A stretch of 64,000 bases of DNA from Plectrocnemia conspersa (Eukaryota > Arthropoda > Insecta > Trichoptera > Polycentropodidae): assembly GCA_009617715.1 (NCBI GenBank), contig VTFK01000437.1, positions 1 through 64,000 of the forward strand, in the 5' to 3' direction. The position numbers and the translations under genes were made by a program. The notes below the pieces were generated by a model that was not told the origin of the DNA, did no database searches, and saw only the letters and a program-made list of their open reading frames with translations. Positions 56,400-64,000 of the stretch are shown here, in pieces (the first letter of the stretch is position 1; each line of letters opens with the position of its first letter).

Positions 56400-56940
56400 A
56401 AACATTTCAGAATGCAAAACTAGTTTATTGTGTCTGCGAGAACTTAGCGAATCGTATTCCATTGCTCCTAAAATAAAGTCTTAGGTATCTCAAGAACTTT
56501 TTCAATTAAGATGTAGTATTTTGTTATATGGAGATTGCAAATTATAGATCCCGATTAAAAAATGCTGCGAACTAAAATGTCGTAAGTGAACTAAAGTCGG
56601 TGAAAAGGCGTTTCTAATAACAAAGCCGAGCATCTTGGAAGATTTTTCGCAGACGAGAGAGAGAAGCTCCATTTGCTCTTAAAAGTGATTTTGAGATCTT
56701 TAGTGGAATTTATCTAGCCAAAACGTTCCAAGAACGAGATCGTAATAATAATATGTTGGCAGACTCTGTAAAATAAAGAAGTATGCAACAGATCGAATGC
56801 ATTTATACAACACTCGAAGTACACTTGAATTTGTAACTGCCGTATTTATGCTATTAATAAATAACTCGAAGAGCAGAGAGCCTATATTGGATCTTTGAGC
56901 AGCAAAGGGGTACGAATATAGATTATGGCCCAAATCATTT
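56400..56940 (-). mobile_element. Non-LTR retrotransposon fragment, third copy
   Basis: The left part aligns with 34376-34540 (AACAAAGCCGAGCATCTTGG, AGTGATTTTGAGATCTTTAG). The right part carries decayed reverse-transcriptase text (INSINTAVTNSS, matching INDINTAVTNS of the 34.7 kb copy). The central part is shorter than in the other copies. It is inactive. Confidence 0.75.
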
Positions 56941-56944
56941 AATA

Positions 56945-57710
56945 TATATGCGCGTTAATCTCCTCCCTTTTTCCTAAATGTATATAACCTAGAACGCTGC
57001 AATAAAAATTACTTCCATTTAAACTTTCACTTGGATCACCTTGCTTTCAACTTTGATTTAAGGCTTTATTTAAATCAAAATATAAGTGTACCATACGGCT
57101 TAACAAATGCACATTCCTCGATACATTTAATTGCAAAAACGTAAGTAAAAAAACGCATTTAATTCGACCCCATACGATTAATATTGTTTCTAGATTCGTA
57201 AAACCCAAATAATAACCCATGTTAAACCTCCCCTTTTCCTTAATATATATAAACTAGAACGCTATAATAAAAAATACTTTCATTTAAATATTGCTTCCAT
57301 CTTGGAATTAAGTATTCGTTAAATCAAAAGAGAAGTGTATTGTCAATATAGTAATATACGGCCTAACAAATGCGCATTCCTCGACGAATTTCATTACAAA
57401 AACGTAAATATAAAAAAGACTCAAATTCGAGCATATAATTTCTATTGTTTTTAGATTTATAGAAGCAAAATTATTTAAAAAGTAGGCACGTTTATCTCCT
57501 CCCTTTTTTCTAAATGCATATAGCTCAGAATGCTGCCATAAAAATTTATAACGACTTGGAATTCATGCATTAGTTAAATCGTAACACTAGTGTATTGTCA
57601 ATATAATATTATTTAGCTTAGCAAATGCTCATTCCTCGACAGATTTAATCACAAAAATATAAATAAAAAACCGCCTCAAATTCAATTAGATACGATTTCT
57701 CAAAACCAAA
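56945..57710. repeat. Three diverged tandem repeats of about 240-260 bases
   Basis: Each copy runs through TAAACCTCC or ATCTCCTCCC, then TTTTCCTAAATGTATATA, AGAACGCTGC-ATAAAAATTACTT, a TTAGTTAAATC part, GTGTATTGTCAATAT, TTAACAAATGC-CATTCCTCGA, and a lysine-codon-like AAACGTAAATAAAAAA end. Copies begin near 56955, 57220 and 57490. A relative lies near 53960-54060. No coding frame is shared. Confidence 0.8.
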
Positions 57711-57714
57711 AAAA

Positions 57715-58545
57715 TGAACCGAAGTCAAACGCTATGTTTGTTTAATAAAAACAATGATTAAATATCCGCTCCTTTTATTTTAAGATTTGTTATGGGATTG
57801 TTTATAAAATACGTGTCCCGACAAAACAGCGCGAAACAAAATAGCGCCGACAAAACTGCTCAGCGCATATGTAAAAAAATAAAAACAGGAATATACAACA
57901 TAAAAAATATTTATGAAAAATTCTATAGAACACATTAACGATAAAATAAATATTGTTACCACGTAAGTTTTTTTTAAAGTTCATTTTCACTGATCCTTCG
58001 ATATTGTTTTTAATATAGGCAATGTAATTATATTTAATTTGTCGATTCACGTTATTAAATTTCACGAAAATAAACTTTATCAAACGCAAAAAATATAAGT
58101 TATGAACATAGCACAATCGAACACCTCACATTTTAATCAAATAAATACATAATTTGATATATTTGGAATATTTTGAAGAATTCTATTTGGATCGAACCTA
58201 ATAAATTTTAGTTTTGTGAATAATTAATTAGTTGATTTAAAATATAACGACTCAAATCAGCTGTGATTAATATGCATTAGGATAGAAAAAATTATTGGAA
58301 ATATAAAAATAAATAAAAAACAGGAATAATATACAGCAAAGTTTAATAAAAAATGATATAATTATGGATAATAAGAAATGTAGCAATCAGATAGATTACA
58401 AAATCAATAAAACTACTGATATATTAAAAACTACGAAAATCATATGAAATAACATGATGCTTTCGTTGTCGCTGGATCATATCTTGTGAAATATTGCTGG
58501 CTAGTTCCAAAGAAGGGTTTCCAAAGACAAGGTCGTCGATGAATT
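57715..58545. other. AT-rich intergenic stretch
   Basis: No exon remnant recognised. The overlapping minus frames at 57780-58116 are rich in Phe, Tyr and Ile, as expected from composition. GCGCCGACAAAACTGCTCAG near 57842 and GCGCCGGGC phrases near 59815 may be fragments of one repeat. Confidence 0.4.
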
Positions 58546-58552
58546 TCAGTTG

Positions 58553-58755
58553 TTACTTTGATGGCTTTGGTTCATGATTATGTTCACAAGATGCATTGAC
58601 AACATCTAATCGATTTACTTTCACACGCCCATGACAATTTTTCTGCACACATCTCCATGATATACTCCCATCAGCCAAAAGCTTATCCTTGCGAAACCTA
58701 TATCCTTCATGCAAAAGATGTTGCTTATTTTTCTGTGATACTGTCAGTTCCACGG
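58553..58755 (-). CDS. Divergent FLYWCH terminal exon with C-x4-C
   Basis: Acceptor TTTTTTTGTAG ends at 58756; phase 1 as in the rest of the array. There are 66 residues: VELTVSQKNKQHLLHEGYRF, RKDKLLADG, SWRC-VQKN-C, 17 residues, HNH, then EPKPSK. It is closer to the general FLYWCH consensus (EGYRFRK, CxxxxC) than to its neighbours and contains none of their STHxxRGC loop. With 23515 it marks a separate lineage. The SQ near its start matches the usual TSQRG entry. Confidence 0.8.
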
Positions 58756-58769
58756 CTACAAAAAAAAAT

Positions 58770-59240
58770 AATAATTAAATATAATAATAATATTATTATT
58801 TTCTATAAAATATACCAATTATTTTAAAACATTAATGCTCAATAAAAAAACAACCACATATACTTGTAAAAGCAATTGTAATAAGAATGATGTAATAAAG
58901 TGTTCAATAATTAAAATTAAAGGTTAAAAGAATGACAAAAATATATTTACAACCTAGTATTGGTTAATAATAGTAAGAAAAAGGTAATTATTATGAAAAA
59001 TTATAAAAATATTAACATCTCTAATTAAATTATTAATTTTATTTTACTTGTAGTTAACTACAAATAAAATAAAATTAATAATTTAATTAACAATTACTTG
59101 TTAGTTAACTACAAATAAAATTAAAATAATAATTTATTTAACAAATACTTGTATTATAAAACAAATATTTGGTACAAGTTTTTTTGATGTATATATAATA
59201 TTTATTTCTCGAAAAAAAAAACGCGTAAAATATAGCTCAA
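58770..59240. repeat. AT-rich spacer with a 66-bp near-perfect palindrome
   Basis: Arms 59023-59055 and 59056-59088 (33 bp each, no loop) are reverse complements with one mismatch, centred on GTAGTTAACTAC. A shorter relative, TTGTTAGTTAACTACAAATA, follows at about 59099. The sequence is AT-rich, so the match could form more easily than in mixed sequence, but 32 of 33 pairs is still far beyond chance. Confidence 0.8.
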
Positions 59241-59243
59241 TAT

Positions 59244-59475
59244 ATAATTTTTAATGTATAAAGGTATAAACATTTTGTAGCTTCGCATCTGTGCGCCAAC
59301 GAATTGCTTCACCTCCGTTCTTGACCTAAGCCGTCACGATCGACAACAACGGCCGGGTTATAATTTTTAATGTATAAAGGTATAAACATTTTGTAGCTTC
59401 GCATCTGTGCGCCAACGAATTGCTTCACCTCCGTTCTTGACCTAAGCCGTCACGATCGACAACAACGGCCGGGTT
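59244..59475. repeat. Exact tandem duplication of a 116-base unit
   Basis: Unit 59244-59359 is repeated at 59360-59475 with no difference that I can see. It starts ATAATTTTTAATGTATAAAG and ends GACAACAACGGCCGGGTT. The middle is GC-richer (CGCATCTGTGCGCCAACGAA, TAAGCCGTCACGATCGAC). A very young duplication or an assembly artefact. Confidence 0.9.
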
Positions 59476-59479
59476 GACA

Positions 59480-61225
59480 GTCACGATTAGAGGTTTTTTA
59501 ATACGTTTATTTCAATAATATATATAATTTTACAAACAATATTATACATACATATACTATACATTTTATTGCTTCATAATTATTTTTATGTTTAAAATTT
59601 GTTATCAGCTACAAATTGATAAAAAATAAAACGTTGGTAGTTGTAATAAAAACCATAAAAAAACATTTACACTTTAATCGAAAAATATAGGAAATAAAAA
59701 AATAAAAAGATTTCGAACAATTGCTATGTTGTCTTAAAACTTTAAAGCAATACTTGTAGTTTGTGATTGTATTTAAATTTAGGGTGTTTTTATCGGTACC
59801 TCGACCTTTATGCGCCGGGCAAAAGCGCCCCGACATAAGAGCGCAGTCATAATCGTACAGCGTCATATGCGCGCTGACATAATCGCGCGAATAATCAACT
59901 AATTGTTAATTACTATTAAATAATTATTCAATGTAAAACATTGGTGCTACATTTAAATAAAATATTTTTTTCTTGAAAATTCATTTATATTTGATTAAAT
60001 TAAATTTAATATATAAAAAGTAACGTATACGTTATCTAAACTACAAGAATATGCACTTTATTGGCCTTATAGACTTTCATGTTGCCCAAACTAATACTTA
60101 TTTTTACATATTTAAACTCCGGAATATTTGAAAAAAAGTGTTGAATTTAACCCATAGAAAACCAACCGCTTTTACTTGGAACGTTCAATTTGGTCCAGTA
60201 AAGCACCCAATCTTAAACACAATATCTGAAGCGCTTCAAGAAAAAAGATACTACTACTTAGTTCAAAACAACTTTCTACAAAACAGCTACTTATTATCAT
60301 GAAATTTTTAATGTTAGGTATGTTTGACAAGCTGACAAATATTTTCTGAATCACAAATACACAATTTTAAGTATAATTCACAATTTTTTTCTAGAATATA
60401 TGTAAAGCATTTTAAATAGGCGAAATACAATGATTTAATTAAATAAGTTTGTTGTTATAAGCAACGTGGTAATATAAAATTGTTTTGGTAAAGGCCACAA
60501 GTCTTTTTTTTTTATCTTATTTTATATTATAGAACATTTTTTTTTAGATCTATTTGCCATGATGACGACGGCACGATTTCATTACTTTCGACGTGAATTT
60601 TTGACGACGAGAAACTTGATTATACAAAATTCAGTTTTAATACATACTAAAATTGATTTTACCATACTCAGAAGCACTTAAATATGATAATAGAGAAAAA
60701 ACACAAATTAATCTAGTATCTACTAAAGTAGCAATTTTAAAAATAAATTAACGACAAAAAGATAAAAAAAATGGGTGAAATTAAATATTTTTCGCGACAA
60801 ACTATATTATATGATTGCGAATATGATTAATTAAATATAAAATTAAAAAAAAGTAGTTTTGATATTATTGGATAAATAAATAAAACAGTACAATTATCAA
60901 ACTATTTATTTAAAAAGTTTAATTACATAGTAAAATTCGGAAAAAAATAATTTCTTTTCGTTGTCAATATAATACTCGGTAACATTTTCAATTATGATTA
61001 TTTAAAATAAGAAATTAGTTAATATGTACCTGTGATGTACATTGAATATTAAATATATATATATACTTTCACTCATTTATATATTGCTATTATTAAATAT
61101 TAATTATATTAAGTACTTTTATCTTAATTTACAATCTTTGTAAGCTTTCATATATTGTGGGGGTCAAAAATATATAAATATAATATTCAATGCTGACAAA
61201 AAATATAAAAAAAAAAAAAAAACAA
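59480..61225. other. Exon-free stretch with repeat fragments
   Basis: Near 59800-59890 is GC-richer text with repeated GCGC (TATGCGCCGGGCAAAAGCGC, ACATAATCGCGCG). At about 60555-60620 a piece (GACGGCACGATTTCATTAC, CGACGTGAATTTTTGACGAC) resembles the foldback element at 4.9 kb. The two minus frames at 59609 and 60172 show no domain. Confidence 0.45.
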
Positions 61226-61232
61226 TTCTTTT

Positions 61233-61423
61233 TTATTTGTGGTTGTGAATATTGATTAAAAAAACGATAGTATCATTAATCGTATGTACTCTAGCCTTAC
61301 ATCCACGAGGTTTGTGTGTCGAACAACGCCAGTGTTGTTTAAGCTTGGTTGTTTGATATTTATAAAATGTGAATTTACCAATTTTAAGCATCGTTTGGCC
61401 TTTTTGTGATGTAATGAATTCGG
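61233..61423 (-). CDS. mod(mdg4): FLYWCH terminal exon (KQHW subtype)
   Basis: Acceptor ATGATTTCAG ends at 61424. It has 62 residues: EFITSQKGQTMLK, IGKFTFYKY, KQHWRC-STHKPRG-C, 17 residues, HNH, Lys, stop. A minus-strand AATAAA (61232-61237) overlaps the stop codon. The upstream ORF portion to 61523 is intron read-through. Confidence 0.82.
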
Positions 61424-61616
61424 CTGAAATCATTATAAGGGAATTAATAAAATAAAATGCAATTAAAGCATTGAATTCTAATGGCACGAGATAAATAAAA
61501 AAAAGCTTCATAATAATAACCATAACTATTTATTGTAAAAATATGTTCCAATTGCTAGATTTCTGTACCTGGTTTTAGAACAATACCAACAATAGACTTA
61601 CAACAATGTTAAGATA

Positions 61617-61808
61617 TTAGTGAGTGTGAAAATTATATATAAAAACGATAAAATTATCAACTGTGTGCACTCTAGCTTTACATCCAATATGTGAATGCGT
61701 AGAACAACGCCAATGTTGTTTACGACTGCTTTTTTTTTTTTTTTGCAAAAGTGTACTTGTCAATTTTAAGCAGAGTCTTTCCGCTTCTTGATGAAATGAT
61801 GAATTTAG
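61617..61808 (-). pseudogene. FLYWCH exon frameshifted by a 15-base A run
   Basis: Acceptor ATGCTTTCAG ends at 61809. It is 192 bases where 191 is expected. KFIISSRSGKTLLK, IDKYTF is followed by an A15 run (T15 on the plus strand, 61730-61744) that puts the rest out of frame. Beyond it the other frame is perfect: KQHWRC-STHSHIG-C, 17 residues, HTH, stop. A run of 14 A would restore the frame, so error or length polymorphism is possible. Confidence 0.75.
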
Positions 61809-61829
61809 CTGAAAGCATGATAGACAAAT

Positions 61830-63440
61830 TAATCATTTTGAAAACGCACGAAACGCATATGTAAACAACACAAAAAAATAACTACTTAAATTTATTTTTA
61901 TAAAATATTCCATAATTTTAAAAATATATTAAAATAGATAAAATATTTTTTAGCATCTTAAAACATAGTAATAATATTAATAGGAACGTTTTAGAAGCCG
62001 GCCAACGCCTTGACTAATACGCAAATGGTTTTAATTACGTCTGAGCCAGCACTTCAGATTAACCTTTACCTTCCTGTGATGTACACCGAGTGTACATGTC
62101 ATCTTATTAGGTAAATATATAAAATTAATTAATATTTTAACAACACGCTTATTTATATTATAAAATTCTTTTTAAGTTTAGAATTAAAAATACTGGAATA
62201 AATTTAGATTTGAAATAAACAAAGATTTAAAATACACAAAAATTAATTATGCGAGTTATATCAGGAGCCTGGCGCCGTCAAGTATACGACTCAAAATAGA
62301 GTACAAACAGATGCGATTGTGTTAGTTGAATGTAATAATAAAGAATCTATAATACAAACGCTTAGCACTCAGGATAGAACAAAACAGAAGATTTTTAAGT
62401 TATATCTAATAATAAAAAAAAAATAAAGTCTGTCTTTAAACTTGAAACATATTACAACTAATATCCCCAAAAGATTATAAATCAAAATTCAGGACTAATT
62501 AACGGTAGTAGAAGAAGAATTATTGAAGGCATGTTCTCTTTTTTTTATTACATATATAATATTATTTAGGAGCTGATTGAGATTTAAAAATTAATCTGTA
62601 ATGATCAAACGAATTTATAATTATATAATAACTACTAATTCTGATCTCCCAGATAAAATATTGTATAAATTAAAAAAAAACAAAAGTTCATATAAGATTC
62701 GAACCTAAGTCTTACGGATATTAGTCACAAACTATTGTGTTGGTATTTAAAATTGTTAGAAACTAAAGACTAAAATTTATCGCCCTTATATGGTAAGTGT
62801 AAAAAGTAATAGCTATTATTATTTCAACTAGCACAGCAAGTTTATTCGTCAGGCCGACGTGATAGAAGCGCCCGTGACGATTGTAAATTTGAACGGATTA
62901 GGATCGCTTGAAAATCCATATATACAAAGAACAGCCAGTGTCAATACAACTACATGTGTCATAAAGTCGGTGGAATGATAGTAAGATGTAACCAAATTAA
63001 AATTGGCCTGTATGCGTTGCCAAATCTCTAGCTGTATAAATTAGGATTGTGACAATAATAATCTGTTTATACACCAAATCATTGTATTGGCAATAAAGAA
63101 CGACAGCACCTCACTAATTTAAAAAAAAATATAAGCATACTCTAAAACTTATTTCCATTAGGATTTTTCACAAGTCAGAACCTGACTTTACTACTACTTT
63201 TACTACTGCTTCAGAATTAAGACATTCAGCTGAGCTCGCACTAAGTGGAGCTATGCTAAATACCTATTAAGCAGCTCTTACACTAAGGTCAAACATAATA
63301 AAATTTACCACGATTTTTACATGTACACTGAGTATACATCACCGGAGCGTGAAAGAGAAAGGTAAAGAAGACACCCGTTTAAGACAATAATACATTCATA
63401 CGAAAAATATATTTTTTAATAAATATTTGAATTGTTTTAT
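61830..63440. other. Exon-free stretch with an inverted pair of repeat ends
   Basis: Text near 62063-62103 (TTAACCTTTACC, TGTGATGTACACCGAGTGTA) has an inverted relative near 63320-63370 (CATGTACACTGAGTATACAT, AGAAAGGTAAAG). They may be the two ends of a 1.3-kb element. GCACTAAGTGGAGCTATGC near 63240 matches a phrase near 54090. The interior shows no transposase motif. Confidence 0.4.
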
Positions 63441-63455
63441 TGCCATATACATATT

Positions 63456-63646
63456 TCAGTGTAAGTGAACATCGTATAAATAAATGATAGTATTATCAAC
63501 TGTGTGCACTTTAGCCTTACAACCATTAATTTGGTTTAAAGAACAACGCCAGTGTTGTTTTAAGCCTCTTTTTAGGTTTTTATAATATGTGTGATTGTCA
63601 ATTTTAAGATGAATTTTTCCGCTTTTTGTTGAAATGACGAATTCGG
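63456..63646 (-). CDS. mod(mdg4): FLYWCH terminal exon, rightmost in the window
   Basis: Acceptor ATGCTTTTAG ends at 63647. It has 62 residues: EFVISTKSGKIHLK, IDNHTYYKN, KQHWRC-SLNQING-C, 17 residues, HLH, stop. STH is lost (SLN) though the seven-residue spacing is kept. AATAAA lies 15 bases past the stop (63436-63441). The array probably goes on past the window's right edge. Confidence 0.8.
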
Positions 63647-64000
63647 CTAAAAGCATGATTGCAAAATTATTAATTTGGGTACAACTAAAAAACTGCAATT
63701 AAATACCATTAAATATATAAAACAACAGTAAAAATCGCAATTATTTATTTATAAAAATAATAAAATAAATCAATCCACAAAGGAACAACTAAAATTAAAT
63801 AAGAATAATAAATGAATTAAATAAGTGTAATAAGTGTAATATAGTGTAATTTATACCAATTTTAATTTCAAAATATAAACTAAATTAGAGGATAGAACAT
63901 AAAACATAAGTGCATAATAAGCTAATCATTATTATTAAACTAACAAAAACAACATAACCGTTGGCATCATAAGATTCCCTATCGAACTCGACGGTTTACC

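Larger units (their letters stand above)
2892..63646 (-). other. mod(mdg4): Array of alternative FLYWCH terminal exons, mod(mdg4)-like
   Basis: Seen: more than 50 related minus-strand units, each with a T-rich tract, an AG acceptor, an open frame entered in phase 1, one FLYWCH finger and a stop. Known: insect mod(mdg4) encodes BTB/POZ chromatin proteins (insulator, silencing and meiotic roles in Drosophila) whose many isoforms differ in a FLYWCH-bearing last exon joined to common exons, in part by trans-splicing. Inferred: this is the alternative 3' exon region of that locus. The common exons are not in the window. The array reaches within 360 bases of the right edge and probably continues. 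A separate BTB-FLYWCH locus of the same design cannot be excluded. Confidence 0.78.

Noticed and set aside
57780..58116. Minus-strand frames of 60 and 104 residues
   Set aside because: Rich in Phe, Tyr, Ile and Asn, as expected from AT-rich DNA. No motif, and they overlap in different phases.
2892..63646. Interpretation as dozens of independent small genes
   Set aside because: Many units lack an ATG after their acceptor, all share one splice phase, and the open frames before the acceptor are intron-like and unrelated between units.
2892..63646. Interpretation as the lola locus
   Set aside because: lola also swaps last exons on a BTB base, but its alternative exons mostly carry C2H2 fingers. 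Here the motif is FLYWCH, which points to mod(mdg4).

Overview
The window looks like AT-rich insect DNA, most likely from a moth or butterfly. The order is inferred from composition, from the transposon types and from the form of the FLYWCH family; nothing in the window proves it. No complete stand-alone gene was found. The dominant feature is an array of short exon-like units, all on the minus strand, from about 63.65 kb down to 2.89 kb. Each unit has a pyrimidine-rich tract, an AG splice acceptor, then an open frame of about 61-80 residues holding one FLYWCH-type zinc finger (GY-x-[FY] ... W-x-C-x4-7-C-x17-H-x-H), and a stop codon soon after the last histidine. About 39 units keep an open frame and a FLYWCH-type motif. 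Three of those are damaged: 6925 and 14003 have lost the HxH ligand, and 44128 has lost its acceptor. About 17 more are clearly broken copies. Many units have no in-frame ATG, so a simple ORF search misses them.

Every readable unit enters its frame in the same way: the exon supplies the last two bases of a split codon (phase 1). This suits interchangeable alternative 3' terminal exons joined to one shared upstream exon. The best match I know is the mod(mdg4) locus of insects, where a common BTB/POZ region is joined, partly by trans-splicing, to many alternative FLYWCH-encoding last exons. No BTB or common exon is in the window. It would lie beyond base 64000 on the minus strand if the joining is in cis.

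Layout, left to right. 1-2.5 kb: low-complexity sequence of poor apparent quality. 2.9-4.05 kb: three exons of an NGYTYSNE subtype with 16-residue tails. 5.5-16.9 kb: an FYK / RWCCSTH subtype with a cluster of about ten dead copies between 9.4 and 14.8 kb. 18.1-33.8 kb: a YTYYK / HWYCSTH subtype, including an old segmental duplication (about 20.2-21.7 kb and 23.3-24.9 kb). 35.67 kb: a possible non-FLYWCH terminal exon. 38.1-63.65 kb: a YTYCK / KQHW subtype. Two divergent FLYWCH exons sit at 23.5 and 58.6 kb. Neighbours resemble each other most, as expected from serial local duplication.

Between exons lie transposon remains: three non-LTR retrotransposon fragments (25.6, 34.4 and 56.6 kb), a piggyBac-type transposase C-terminus (55.8 kb), a pogo/Tigger-like MITE with TA flanks (31.6 kb), foldback elements (4.9 and 53.1 kb), perfect or near-perfect hairpins (15.2, 37.8, 44.4, 52.0, 59.0 kb) and tandem repeats (34.0, 57, 59.2 kb). 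No tRNA, rRNA or CRISPR array was seen. All exon boundaries are read by eye from acceptor motif, frame and stop codon; none is backed by transcript data.
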